Assembly: GCA_946403085.1 (NCBI GenBank)
Contig: CAMIYM010000017.1
Coordinates: 1-48,894 of the forward strand
Source of the DNA: an uncultured Clostridia bacterium
GTDB lineage: Bacteria; Bacillota; Clostridia; Saccharofermentanales; Saccharofermentanaceae
DNA: 48,894 nucleotides
Direction of reading: 5' to 3'
Of this stretch, positions 33,023 through 42,030 are shown one piece after another; position 1 is the stretch's first letter, and every line of letters starts with the position of its first letter. The translations under genes and the position numbers were made by a program. Below the pieces are notes generated by a model, which was given only the letters and a program-made list of their open reading frames with translations, did no database searches and was not told where the DNA came from.

Positions 33023-34174
33023 TCAGCCTCCGACATAGAGCCGTCTGACTCTTTTACCAACATCGCATGTGATCTCGTAGTTGATGGTACCGAGAGCGTC
33101 AGCAAGTTCATCAGCAGATCTCTCACTTCCGAACACAGTCACCTTATCGCCTACCTTAGGTCTTTCCTCAAGATCAGTAGTATCGACCATGCACATATCC
33201 ATGCAGATATTGCCGATAATAGGGCATTTCTTTCCGCCTATCACGAGTTCAAAGCCGTTAGAGAGTTTTCTTGAAAGACCGTCAGCATAACCGATTCCGA
33301 CCGTAGTAACCTCCGTCGGACGCTCGGCAGTAAAATGTCTTCCGTAACTTATCGTGGCACCGACAGGTACCGTCTTTACATGAATTACCTTGGCATACCA
33401 GTTCATAACCGGCTTAAGATCGATATCGACTACAGGCTTCGGGCATCCGGGCGGCATAAGTCCATAGAGGATGATCCCTGCCCTTACCAGATCAAGATGC
33501 ATTTCTGGGAATCTTAAGATTCCTGCACTGTTGCAGATATGCCTCTTAGTGAAGCGGATACCCTTCGCTCCGAGTTCCTCGATCTGATTCATGAAGCGTC
33601 TGTACTGCTCTTTTGTATATTCATCGTCATCAGTATCTGCCACTGCAAAATGGGAGAATACGCCGTATGGTTCAATACCCGGAAGCGTGCAAGCCTTAAC
33701 TATCTCTTCTGTCTCGCTTCCGTCAGTCTTAAAACCGATCCTTCCCATTCCGGTATCGAGCTTTATATGGATCTTGCATGTCTTGCCCTGGGCAAGTGCC
33801 TCTTCGGACAATTCCCTTGCAATCTCGTATGAATAGACTGACTGCTCGACATCGTACTTTACGGCATCCTTGAATCTTGTGGGATCGGTAAAGCCTAAAG
33901 TCATCATCGGAACATCAATGCCGTGCTTTCTAAGTTCGACAGCTTCATCGATGGTCGCAAGACAGAGTCCTGCCGCACCGCTGTCTATAAGAGTCTTGGC
34001 TATCTCAATGGCACCGTGGCCGTATGCATCAGCCTTAACAACAGCCAGAATGCCGGTCCCGGGTGTAGTCGCCTTCTTGATCTCCTCGAAATTATGCTTC
34101 AAAGCATCAAGATCTATCTCGACACAGGAGCGGTCGAAAATATAATTTCCACAGCTGTTATTGTCAGTCATCAT
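33023..34174 (-). CDS. alr: Alanine racemase
   Basis: This PLP enzyme converts L-Ala to D-Ala for peptidoglycan. The protein (about 383 residues) has VEIDLDALKHN, AVVKADAYGHG (PLP-binding Lys), GRIGF, and GIGYADGLSRKLS with the catalytic Tyr. The longest frame starts with GTG at 34180. Two ATGs at 34174 and 34171 are better placed relative to a GGAG, and I used the first. It overlaps the end of nnrD slightly, indicating translational coupling. Confidence 0.96.
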   Translation of the reverse strand: MMTDNNSCGNYIFDRSCVEIDLDALKHNFEEIKKATTPGTGILAVVKADAYGHGAIEIAKTLIDSGAAGLCLATIDEAVELRKHGIDVPMMTLGFTDPTRFKDAVKYDVEQSVYSYEIARELSEEALAQGKTCKIHIKLDTGMGRIGFKTDGSETEEIVKACTLPGIEPYGVFSHFAVADTDDDEYTKEQYRRFMNQIEELGAKGIRFTKRHICNSAGILRFPEMHLDLVRAGIILYGLMPPGCPKPVVDIDLKPVMNWYAKVIHVKTVPVGATISYGRHFTAERPTEVTTVGIGYADGLSRKLSNGFELVIGGKKCPIIGNICMDMCMVDTTDLEERPKVGDKVTVFGSERSADELADALGTINYEITCDVGKRVRRLYVGG

Positions 34175-35057
34175 CTTCACTCCAGGAAGCTTCCTGATAT
34201 CCTTCAGGAAGGTAATTCAAAAGGTCTGTCGGCAGCATGTATCTTGCTCCGATGTCGTCAGCTGCTGCCCTGCCCGCCTTCTGGTGGATAAATACGGCTG
34301 AGCATGCCGCCTTATAAGGTTCCATGCCCTGTGCGAGGAAACCCGTGATAAGGCCTGCAAGAACATCTCCTGAACCTCCCTTTGCAAGTCCGCTGTTCGG
34401 ATCGTCATATACATAAAGGTCTCCGTCAGGAGTGCCAACATATGTCTTATAGCTTTTCAGTACAGTGACACAGTTATGCTCTTTTGCAAAACTGACAGAA
34501 AGCTCTTCAGCATTCTCTGTCACTTCACTGTTTGTAAGGCCTGTAAGCCTTGCAAATTCGCCTATATGGGGAGTAATAACCGCAGGGACCTGCCTTAAGT
34601 TAAGTCTTTCCTTAAGTCTTCCGAGCACATCCTTTTTGCAGGTAAGCGCACCTGCATCAAGAACTACATTCTTTGCCTTTTCGAGCAGGACAGAAGTCAG
34701 CGCCTCCATGTCCTTATAGTCAGAAGGCATGCCGGATCCTATAAGGAACGCATCAGCCTTTTCACAAAGAGCTGCTGTTTTCCTCAAAAGCTCAGCTGTA
34801 TTATCAGGTCTTAACTCCAGAAGAGCACAAGGTTCAATAGAGCTTACGGCATTAAGAGTCTTAGGCTCGGAATAGACCTTTACGAGACCTGTACCGGATC
34901 TTAATGCGGCAGAACCTGCAAGAACGGCAGCACCGGTCATATACTCACTTCCGGCACAGATAACAGCCAGACCAAAGGTATTCTTATGACCTTCGCTGGA
35001 TCTTTCCGGCTTGAATCCGGATATGAGTTCACTGTCGATGCTTATAATCTCAGCCAT
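34164..35057 (-). CDS. nnrD: ADP-dependent (S)-NAD(P)H-hydrate dehydratase
   Basis: NnrD repairs the damaged (S)-hydrated form of NADH and NADPH. The 297-residue protein matches the C-terminal YjeF/carbohydrate-kinase-like domain only, with [28 protein letters not shown] and the nucleotide-binding motif [15 protein letters not shown]. The epimerase (YjeF N-terminal) domain is not fused and not seen in the window. It overlaps metA by 8 bp at its start. The neighbour alr is a frequent partner of yjeF-type genes. Confidence 0.93.
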   Translation of the reverse strand: MAEIISIDSELISGFKPERSSEGHKNTFGLAVICAGSEYMTGAAVLAGSAALRSGTGLVKVYSEPKTLNAVSSIEPCALLELRPDNTAELLRKTAALCEKADAFLIGSGMPSDYKDMEALTSVLLEKAKNVVLDAGALTCKKDVLGRLKERLNLRQVPAVITPHIGEFARLTGLTNSEVTENAEELSVSFAKEHNCVTVLKSYKTYVGTPDGDLYVYDDPNSGLAKGGSGDVLAGLITGFLAQGMEPYKAACSAVFIHQKAGRAAADDIGARYMLPTDLLNYLPEGYQEASWSEDDD

Positions 35058-36024
35058 TTTTCTCCAAGTCTCTGTTAGGAACTAAGTCTTCGTTGCGGAT
35101 GGACTTGATCGAACCGATATCGAACGGAGTCTCCTGATATACATAGTAATTAAGCCAGTTCGTATACATAAGTGTCGCTGATGAACGCCACTTGAGAAGA
35201 GGTCCCTTTTCAGGGTCATCATCGATATAGTAATTCTTCGGAAGATCAACATCCTGAAGTCCGGCTTTAAGATCTCTCTTATATTCCTTGTCCAGGGTAT
35301 CTCTGTCATATTCGGAATGTCCCGTGATGAAGAACTGTCTTCCGTGAAGATCTGATACAGCGTAGATTCCGCACTCCTCGGATTCTGAAAGGATCCTTAA
35401 GTCATCACGCTTCTCGATATCCTCGCGTCTTACTTCCGTATAACGTGAATGAGGCACATAGAAGATATCATCAAAACCCCTGAAGAGCTTTACGGGTCTG
35501 CTCCATGTCATCGAATGCTCGAAAACACCGAACACCTTCTTATCCAATACGATCTTGGGAATACCGTAATGGTAGTAAAGTCCTGCAAAAGCGCCCCAGC
35601 AAAGATGAAGCGTCGAATATACATGTGTCTTGCTCCATTCCATGATCTCAACGAGTTCAGGCCAGTAGTCCACGTCTTCGAAAGGGAGCTTTTCGACAGG
35701 GGCACCTGTAATGATCATGCCGTCGAAATACTCATTCTCGATCTCAGGGAATGTCCTGTAGTACTTGATAAGATGCTCTGCTGGAGTATGTGTTGACTGG
35801 TGCGTCCTCGTAAAAAGGAGCTCGATATCCACCTGGATCGGCGAATTGGAAAGAGCCCTTAAGAGCTGTGTCTCTGTCGTCGATTTGTCAGGCATAAGGT
35901 TGAGGATCACGATCCTGATAGGACGTATGTCCTGCGTCAGGGCGCGGTTCTCCTCCATGACGAAAATTCTTTCCTGCTCAAGGATATGCCTTGCCGGAAG
36001 ATTGTCTGCTATTCTGATAGGCAT
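35050..36024 (-). CDS. metA: Homoserine O-acetyltransferase, MetA family
   Basis: This enzyme activates homoserine in methionine synthesis. The 324-residue protein has [14 protein letters not shown], the catalytic Cys142 in HLCWGAF and His/Glu in ITGHSEYD. The substrate-deciding position is Glu111 in GAPVEKL. In the family, Glu at 111 gives acetyl-CoA specificity (Bacillus cereus type) and Gly gives succinyl-CoA (E. coli). The product is therefore predicted to be O-acetylhomoserine. AAAGGAGG precedes the ATG. Confidence 0.94.
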   Translation of the reverse strand: MPIRIADNLPARHILEQERIFVMEENRALTQDIRPIRIVILNLMPDKSTTETQLLRALSNSPIQVDIELLFTRTHQSTHTPAEHLIKYYRTFPEIENEYFDGMIITGAPVEKLPFEDVDYWPELVEIMEWSKTHVYSTLHLCWGAFAGLYYHYGIPKIVLDKKVFGVFEHSMTWSRPVKLFRGFDDIFYVPHSRYTEVRREDIEKRDDLRILSESEECGIYAVSDLHGRQFFITGHSEYDRDTLDKEYKRDLKAGLQDVDLPKNYYIDDDPEKGPLLKWRSSATLMYTNWLNYYVYQETPFDIGSIKSIRNEDLVPNRDLEKNG

Positions 36025-36044
36025 TTTCTGCCTCCTTTATCTAT

Positions 36045-37061
36045 TTAAGAATGCTCACCTATGAATTCATTCAGGATGGATTCAGATGGCACCTGTTCAG
36101 GGCTGATTACCGGGATCTTTCCCAAATGCCCCATAAGTTTGTTTGCCTTGACAAGTGCTGCCGAGAGATCCGCGAAGGGTTTGCCCGAAGGGGATTTCTC
36201 CATAAAGACGCTGGGTTCGATAGAACCGCCCTCGACCTTATCAAGAGCTTCTTTAATATCTCCCATAGCCATAGGAGCGACGATAAGGCTCTCATATGCC
36301 AGGAAGGAATTTACATGATAATCTGCAGCTGTCAGATATTCTTCGTAGTATTTCTCTTCAGACTTCTGGATCATAGGCCAGTAGTCGATAGTCGCAAGAG
36401 CGTGTGCACTTCTGTGACGGTAGTCTCTTACGATCCTTCGAAGAAGTCTTATCTCGTTGCTGTCCATGAGCTTGGAATCGCAGTATACATTGCCGTAGGG
36501 CATGATGAATACCTTTGAACACTTATCAGAAGGGCATTCTCCTGAGATCTTAGGAGACAATCCGTGAAGTCCTTCTACAACAAGGACACCGTCATCGCCC
36601 AGGCAGATGGCATTTGAAGGATCGCCTTCCATCTGCTTTCTGACAGTAAAATCAAAGAACGGAGGGATAACGGTCTTTCCGTCGAGGAGATCCTTGATAT
36701 CCTTCTGGATCCTTTCGACATCCAATGCGTCGATAGTCTCAAAATCAGGTCTTCCCTCTTTGTCACACTTGAGGTCTCTGATGTTGTAGTAATCATCAAG
36801 GGAGAGATGGAAAGCTTTTCTGCCTCTCTCGTTTATGGTCTTGGAAAGCCTTAATGTGAAAGTGGTCTTTCCTGAAGAAGTAGGACCGGAAACGAATATG
36901 GCTCTCTTATTTAAGTCAGAACATATCTCATCGCAGATCGCATCGATCCTTCCGACGAAGTTTTCCTCTGATTCTGAGATAAAACGAGGAAGTCTTACGG
37001 CGCCGAGGGATTCCTCGAGCTCTTCAACTGTTATGTCGATTCTGTCTCTAAGCTCTGCCAT
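36045..37061 (-). CDS. Uridine kinase-like nucleoside kinase
   Basis: The 338-residue P-loop protein has the Walker A motif GPTSSGKTT near residue 60, the LSLDDYYNIRDL motif, PFFDFTVRKQ and a VVEGLHGLSPK region, all as in uridine/cytidine kinases (Udk) and the related phosphoribulokinase family. The N-terminal 55 residues are extra relative to Udk and not recognised. Longer clostridial homologues carry an N-terminal TGS-like domain, which is absent here. The likely role is phosphorylation of uridine or cytidine, but the exact substrate is uncertain. AAGGAGA precedes the ATG. Confidence 0.82.
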   Translation of the reverse strand: MAELRDRIDITVEELEESLGAVRLPRFISESEENFVGRIDAICDEICSDLNKRAIFVSGPTSSGKTTFTLRLSKTINERGRKAFHLSLDDYYNIRDLKCDKEGRPDFETIDALDVERIQKDIKDLLDGKTVIPPFFDFTVRKQMEGDPSNAICLGDDGVLVVEGLHGLSPKISGECPSDKCSKVFIMPYGNVYCDSKLMDSNEIRLLRRIVRDYRHRSAHALATIDYWPMIQKSEEKYYEEYLTAADYHVNSFLAYESLIVAPMAMGDIKEALDKVEGGSIEPSVFMEKSPSGKPFADLSAALVKANKLMGHLGKIPVISPEQVPSESILNEFIGEHS

Positions 37062-37083
37062 ATAGTCTCCTTATAATGTTCCC

Positions 37084-37692
37084 TTATTTTCTTTGAGGGA
37101 AAAATCTCTTGATGATAAGTGTATTTACGAGCCAATCCCATACATACTGGACAAGTTTGACCGCCAGGAAGATAAGGCTTGGAATGACAACTGCTGCCAA
37201 TATAAGCAGGATAACCGTTCCGACAACGTGTACGCCGCCCGCAAGAACGCCTAAAACAGTTGAGAACGAACCTGCTGTTGCCAGGAATTTCTCAGTGTAT
37301 TTCTCAAGCGTGCTGTTGAGGTATGACATGAGGAAATCCTGAAGATCGTCAACTTTTACCGACAGTCTTGGAAGGAGGAGACTTACTGTATAGCTGATGA
37401 TCAAATATGCTTTGAAAAGCTTCACCAGTAATATCATGATCTTGCCCCACCAGGGCATTCGGTAATATCTGAAGCATATAAAAGGATTTGCGAGGAAAAG
37501 CAGAATGAATACCGCAATATGGATAGTACCGATATTGCCAAAGTATAAAAGTCCTTTACCAAGGATATAGATATAAAGGACAATTGCATCTACCAAAAGA
37601 CCATACAATACGAACAAGCCGAAATGCTTACGGTTCTCATAGTCCGTATCGCTCCAAAGTCTTCCCAGTAAAAGCCCTTCCAGATAATCCAA
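37084..37692 (-). CDS. Small multi-spanning membrane protein of unknown function
   Basis: The protein has about five hydrophobic segments (GLFVLYGLLVDAIVLYIYIL, an adjoining FILLFLANPFICF, KIMILLVKLFKAYLIISY and two near the C-terminus) and ends with a basic KRFFPQRK. No family is recognised. The longest frame starts with ATG at 37740 and has no ribosome binding site. A GAGGAG lies 7 nt before a TTG at 37692 that starts the MDYLEGLLLG form (202 residues), so that is preferred. It lies 22 bp before the uridine-kinase-like gene and is probably cotranscribed. Confidence 0.6.
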   Translation of the reverse strand: MDYLEGLLLGRLWSDTDYENRKHFGLFVLYGLLVDAIVLYIYILGKGLLYFGNIGTIHIAVFILLFLANPFICFRYYRMPWWGKIMILLVKLFKAYLIISYTVSLLLPRLSVKVDDLQDFLMSYLNSTLEKYTEKFLATAGSFSTVLGVLAGGVHVVGTVILLILAAVVIPSLIFLAVKLVQYVWDWLVNTLIIKRFFPQRK

Positions 37693-37779
37693 AACAGTAC
37701 TCCTCGTAACTCCATATTCCCGGACACATAGTCCAAGCATTTATGAATTTTATCACATTCAGGCAAATGCGACTATATA

Positions 37780-37806
37780 AATAATAAAAGCAGGCCTCCT
37801 GCCTGC
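37780..37806 (-). terminator. Terminator after the PQQ-propeller/136-aa operon
   Basis: GCAGGC pairs with GCCTGC around a 5-nt loop, followed on the minus strand by TTTTATTATT. It is about 30 bp past the stop of the 136-residue gene. Confidence 0.85.
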
Positions 37807-37834
37807 CCTAATGCCCCAATATTGACTCAACTTG

Positions 37835-38245
37835 TCATCTTAATGTGAAACTGCATCCCGCTGTCTGCTCGATCAGGCTCTTAAGGTTCTTCCACTTTTT
37901 GGGGAAATGCTGTTCAGCACCCATCTTCATTGTTGTCTTGTCGCTGAATTCGACCTTGATGAGCCATTCACCCGGGATCACGCTCTTGTCGCCATACTCA
38001 TCAGTAAGTCCCAGCTCATAGCCTTTCATCCACTCGAGCATTCCTGATTCGGGAAGCTTCTCACGGAGAAGAGCATACTTGTCATCACTAATCGATCTCG
38101 TGAAATTGTTATTCCACATGTAATTATCGCGCCAGGAGATCACTTTTCGTCCAAAGTCATACTTCACCGCATATCCCTCGTTTGCAAAAGTCCTTATCTC
38201 GACCTCTAAAACAGTAATAGCATCGTATGCCTTTTTATAGTCCAT
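37835..38245 (-). CDS. Conserved-looking 136-residue protein of unknown function
   Basis: The protein is soluble, without signal peptide or membrane segment, rich in Trp, Lys and Glu. It starts MDYKKAYDAITVLEVEIRTF. Visible features are SWRDNYMWNNNF, a PGEWLIKVEFSDKT strand-like region and a C-terminal QTAGCSFTLR. I do not recognise a family. AAGGAG lies before the ATG. It follows the PQQ-propeller gene by 9 bp and precedes the terminator, so it is cotranscribed and may work with that protein. Confidence 0.7.
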   Translation of the reverse strand: MDYKKAYDAITVLEVEIRTFANEGYAVKYDFGRKVISWRDNYMWNNNFTRSISDDKYALLREKLPESGMLEWMKGYELGLTDEYGDKSVIPGEWLIKVEFSDKTTMKMGAEQHFPKKWKNLKSLIEQTAGCSFTLR

Positions 38246-38254
38246 TATTGCTCC

Positions 38255-40135
38255 TTACTCTACCGCGATTCCGAAAACACTTCCGGATGTCGTTCCTACA
38301 ATGAGCATACCCTCGTAGACTATCGGAGAAGCCTCGATGCAGACGCCTGAGGAGGTCTCTTCTTTCTTTCCGATATTCCTCTTTGTCTGTATGTATGTAA
38401 TTCTTTCTCCGGTAAGTGCATTGATCATGTGGATCTGTCCGATAGAGTCACAGATGATCAGATATGCATTCCCCTCAAGATCGTAGAAATCGACAGGCGA
38501 GCTGTACGAATAGATGTTCATATTATATTCCCAAACTACGGTACCCAATTCCTTGTCATATGCAACAACTTTATTGCCGCTCGCAAGACCGCTTGTCATA
38601 CTAAAGGAGAATATTACAAGATTTGAGATCTTTCCCTTGCCCATTACCGGGTTGCCAAAGCATCCGCCGTTCTGGTCATTATCAGAAGATTCACCGTTGA
38701 ATGTGTAACAAGGCTCTGACGAAGCCCATACTTCCTCACCGGTAAGACCGTTGACTTTATAGATATAAGCGGCACCGCAGTATTCACCCGTTCCGCCCTG
38801 GTTATCAACTTCAGTTCCGATATAGACATAAGGGATACCGTTCTCCTCGCTGACAACGGGAGTAACGTCTGAATCATCTCCAAGCACCTTCGTCCATACC
38901 ATCTCGAGCGTATTAAGATCCAGGCAGCAAAGGTTCATCGTGTTATCCACGAAGTAACCGTAGTTTCCATATACTGCGATGGAACTCTCAACACCCATAC
39001 GTGATCCGACGTTGTTGTCGAACATATATTTATATCCTGTGACGACAGGAGATACCGTTACGGAAGCAGCGCCTCTTGCATAATTCGTATGAAGATCGAA
39101 TGTGTAGATCATGCCGTTTTCGCAAGGCCAGATAAGAGTATCTGTATCACCGTTTACGATAGGCGATGAGTCAAAAGCACACCAGTTGCTTCTGTATGCG
39201 CCGTCATCCGAACCGTCATAAGAATAAAGCAATGAGCCGTCAAGGAGCGAATAGATATACATGCCGAAGCAAGCTCCGCCGTTGTTGTCCGTCTGTCCGA
39301 CATAAAGGAGAGGATAGCCTCTCGGATCAAGAGCAGGTGTACCCTTAATAGAGGCTCCGACATTGATCGGGGTACGAGTCTGGGCACCGTTCATAAGATT
39401 GAAGAAATAGATCTTTCCGTCCAGACCTGCGACGATAACTTCCTTAAGAGACTGCTGCTGTTTTGCAGTATCGTTCATCTTCATAAACTGACGGACGTCT
39501 GCCGGCCACTCAGCTACAAGGGGCTGACCTGTCCATCTTAATCCTGACCATTCAAAGTTCATGGTCGAAGCAAGCTTCTTTCCAATGCCTGTGAACTCCC
39601 ATCTCTGTGAAAGGGAGCCTCTGTACACATTGGTATATCCGAAAGAAGCGCAGTTTCTGAAATTATTTCCTCTGAAAGTAAAGATGCCGGGGATCGATCC
39701 GTATAATACCGGGTCCGGCATGAAGATAGGCTTTTCCCTGTTATAAGGTCCTTCAACGATAGTCTTGTTTACAGTAACTGTCTGATTGATCTTACGTGCA
39801 GCAGGAACACATTCCGGTACAGGGGTAACATCTTTATTGATACGTACTGCGGCAAGTCCCGGATAAAGGATAGGATTCTGGTAATCCGCCATGGGTGCTA
39901 CAGGTGTAGGCGTAGGCGATGCTACTGAGATATATCCTGACTGGTCAGTTACATCGATATTGGCAAGTGTCTCTTTGGTCGTTACTTTCTTGAAGTAGAC
40001 CGCTGCGAGCACACCGGTAAGGCATACGAATAAGAGAGTTATCACAACGACGAGCGTCATGGTACCTTCATTCGGATCCCTTGACGGCTTGTAATAACTG
40101 TTATCAGGCTCGATGTATTGGTCACCGCGCTGCAT
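38255..40135 (-). CDS. Membrane-anchored PQQ-type beta-propeller protein
   Basis: The 626-residue protein has a short cytoplasmic N-terminus, a signal-anchor helix (about 27-48), a Thr/Pro linker (SPTPTPVAP) and then an extracellular propeller with repeated blades of the form V(A/V)...DG(K/S)(I/L)Y(F/T): GLDGKIYFFN, YSLLDGSLLYSYDG, CENGMIYTFDL, VNGLTGEEVWAS, INALTGERI. These are PQQ/WD-like blades as in BamB-type and PQQ-domain proteins. It is not a quinoprotein dehydrogenase, as no PQQ-binding active site was seen. It is likely a surface protein for wall or ligand binding. Its promoter overlaps an inverted repeat. Confidence 0.82.
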   Translation of the reverse strand: MQRGDQYIEPDNSYYKPSRDPNEGTMTLVVVITLLFVCLTGVLAAVYFKKVTTKETLANIDVTDQSGYISVASPTPTPVAPMADYQNPILYPGLAAVRINKDVTPVPECVPAARKINQTVTVNKTIVEGPYNREKPIFMPDPVLYGSIPGIFTFRGNNFRNCASFGYTNVYRGSLSQRWEFTGIGKKLASTMNFEWSGLRWTGQPLVAEWPADVRQFMKMNDTAKQQQSLKEVIVAGLDGKIYFFNLMNGAQTRTPINVGASIKGTPALDPRGYPLLYVGQTDNNGGACFGMYIYSLLDGSLLYSYDGSDDGAYRSNWCAFDSSPIVNGDTDTLIWPCENGMIYTFDLHTNYARGAASVTVSPVVTGYKYMFDNNVGSRMGVESSIAVYGNYGYFVDNTMNLCCLDLNTLEMVWTKVLGDDSDVTPVVSEENGIPYVYIGTEVDNQGGTGEYCGAAYIYKVNGLTGEEVWASSEPCYTFNGESSDNDQNGGCFGNPVMGKGKISNLVIFSFSMTSGLASGNKVVAYDKELGTVVWEYNMNIYSYSSPVDFYDLEGNAYLIICDSIGQIHMINALTGERITYIQTKRNIGKKEETSSGVCIEASPIVYEGMLIVGTTSGSVFGIAVE

Positions 40136-40177
40136 AAATGCCCCTCTTATTGTTCCTTTCGAAAAAAGTTAACGCTA

Positions 40178-40206
40178 ATTGTAACACGGCTGTAATTTTA
40201 TCTCAA
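40178..40206 (-). promoter_or_regulatory. Promoter of the PQQ-propeller gene
   Basis: On the minus strand -35 TTGAGA (40201-40206) and -10 TACAAT (40178-40183) are 17 bp apart, about 43 bp before the ATG at 40135. Confidence 0.72.
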
Positions 40207-40225
40207 ACCTCAAGAGAGTTTGAGA
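40201..40225. promoter_or_regulatory. Inverted repeat over the -35 box of the PQQ-propeller promoter
   Basis: TCTCAAAC and GTTTGAGA form a perfect 8-bp inverted repeat with a 9-nt centre. Its left arm contains the -35 box of the promoter, so it is a candidate operator. It may also act as a terminator of whiA, but no T-tract follows it on the minus strand. Confidence 0.5.
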
Positions 40226-40266
40226 ATTTCCAAAAAGAATAAAATAACAGTATTTTGTAAGGATTT

Positions 40267-41124
40267 TTACAATGAATTCGCGAATTCTGCGATCTTATCC
40301 AGGCGGTGTCTCATGCCGGATTTTCCGATCGGAGGATCCATCATCGCACCGAGTTCTGCAAGTGAGGCGCCCGGGTTTTCCATATGTGCTTTTGCAGCTT
40401 CCCTTAACTCCGGAGAGAGCTTGTTAACAAGGCCGGAATTCATGACTTTTGTGATCATTTCATTTCTCTGGGCAGCCGCTTCCGCCTGGCGTTTTGTGTT
40501 GCCCTCATCACAGTTAACGGCTCTTATTACCTTGCTGTTGACGTCTTTTCCGGCTCGCACGTTCTCGAATTCCATCATGGCTGAAGGACTTCCGATATAG
40601 CTTAAGAAATCAGATACATCATCGCCATTTTTAAAATACAGAGCATAGGAATCCTTTCTTTCCGCCCTGACATGCTTTATTCCCAAGACATCAAGAGCCG
40701 CAGATATCAGTGTGGCATTCTCGGGTTCTTTAACCACGAATTCTATGCGGTAACTCTTTGAAGGATCGGAGCAGTATCCGCATCCCCAGAATGCGCCTCT
40801 TAAGAAACGCCTTGCATCTTCAACGGAAAGATCACCGTTTGCAAAATGGGAAAGCAGCTCTTCGCAGCGGTCCCATAAATTAGAAGTATATATATCACCT
40901 AAGACTATTTTGCCGTTCGAATACGAACTCTTGATATTCTCGGCCTCGAAAAGATGAAGCACAAGTTCTGAAAGCCTCTCAGGGATCTTAACGGTCTTAG
41001 CAGAACTCTTTATACTGCTCTGGCTTAAGAAAAGACCGCAAAGAGCAGTCTGTCTCTGGACAGGCTTTTTTACGGCATTCGTAGCCGTCTCGAGCTTTAC
41101 TCTGACAGAGAAGCTGTCGTCCAT
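40267..41124 (-). CDS. whiA: WhiA-family sporulation/division regulator
   Basis: The 285-residue protein has the LAGLIDADG-like N-terminal fold (RRFLRGAFWGCGYCSDP and KSYRIEFV) and the C-terminal helix-turn-helix (SPELREAAKAHMENPGASLAELGAMM, KSGMRHRLDKIAEFA). WhiA is a conserved Gram-positive DNA-binding protein involved in cell division and, in actinomycetes, sporulation. It follows rapZ directly, the standard Firmicutes order. No endonuclease active site is present. Confidence 0.94.
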   Translation of the reverse strand: MDDSFSVRVKLETATNAVKKPVQRQTALCGLFLSQSSIKSSAKTVKIPERLSELVLHLFEAENIKSSYSNGKIVLGDIYTSNLWDRCEELLSHFANGDLSVEDARRFLRGAFWGCGYCSDPSKSYRIEFVVKEPENATLISAALDVLGIKHVRAERKDSYALYFKNGDDVSDFLSYIGSPSAMMEFENVRAGKDVNSKVIRAVNCDEGNTKRQAEAAAQRNEMITKVMNSGLVNKLSPELREAAKAHMENPGASLAELGAMMDPPIGKSGMRHRLDKIAEFANSL

Positions 41125-42030
41125 TTAGTCCTCATCCACCTTTTTGGTATATCTGTGAGGTTCCTTATCTATGTCTCTGTGTGAGATTATGCACTTAATA
41201 CCGTGTTCACCGAGTTTCCTGGCAACAGTCTCGGAGCAGTATACGGACCTGTGTCTTCCGCCCGTACAGCCGATTCCGATATGCACACTTCCCTTACCTT
41301 CCTTTTCATAGAAAGGAATAACAAAAGTAAGAAGTTCAGATGTCATGTAATTGAACTCATCCGTCTCGCTGAATCCTTCGAGATAATCTGCTATAGCCTT
41401 GTCCTTACCTGTATAGTTACGGAGCTGCGGCAGATAGAAAGGATTGGGAAGGAATCTTACGTCGAAAACATAATCGCAGTCGACCGGAAGTCCGTACTTG
41501 AATCCGAAAGACTCAATAACCACAAGAATACTCTGGTTCTCACCGGTCTTGATGACCTCACCGATCGCATTACACAGTTCGCTGTCCTTCATGAGAGATG
41601 TGTCAATAACAACCGTAGCGATTTCTCTAATGTTTTCGAGCATTTTTCTCTCTTCTGAAAGGGCCTGTGTAAGTGATCCCTTCTTTGTCGCGAGAGGATG
41701 CTTTCTTCTTGTCTGCTGATATCTGCTGATCAGGACCTGGTCAGATGCCTCCAGGAATATAACCTTATACGGGCAGCCAACTTCTTCAGTGATAAGAGCA
41801 AGTGCCTCGTCAAAGCCATCCAGATATTCCTGCGATCTGATATCGACTACGAAAGCGAGCTTGGGAGTCGAGAATCCTTCACCATTCCTGCCCCTAAAAA
41901 AGCTCTTAACAAGATCCGGAAGAACATAAGGCGGAACATTATCCATACAGAAATATCCGCAGTCTTCAAGATACCTTACCGCAGCACTCTTGCCCGCGCC
42001 GCTCATTCCGGTCACAAAAAGGATCTCCAT
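41125..42030 (-). CDS. rapZ: RNase adapter / nucleotide-binding protein RapZ
   Basis: The 301-residue protein has the P-loop VTGMSGAGKSAAVRYLED at the N-terminus and the C-terminal IGCTGGRHRSVYCSE motif of the RapZ/YvcJ family. In E. coli it controls glucosamine-6-phosphate synthesis through small RNAs. In Firmicutes the homologue YvcJ hydrolyses ATP/GTP and affects competence and wall metabolism. The next gene is whiA, as in other Gram-positives. Confidence 0.95.
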   Translation of the reverse strand: MEILFVTGMSGAGKSAAVRYLEDCGYFCMDNVPPYVLPDLVKSFFRGRNGEGFSTPKLAFVVDIRSQEYLDGFDEALALITEEVGCPYKVIFLEASDQVLISRYQQTRRKHPLATKKGSLTQALSEERKMLENIREIATVVIDTSLMKDSELCNAIGEVIKTGENQSILVVIESFGFKYGLPVDCDYVFDVRFLPNPFYLPQLRNYTGKDKAIADYLEGFSETDEFNYMTSELLTFVIPFYEKEGKGSVHIGIGCTGGRHRSVYCSETVARKLGEHGIKCIISHRDIDKEPHRYTKKVDED

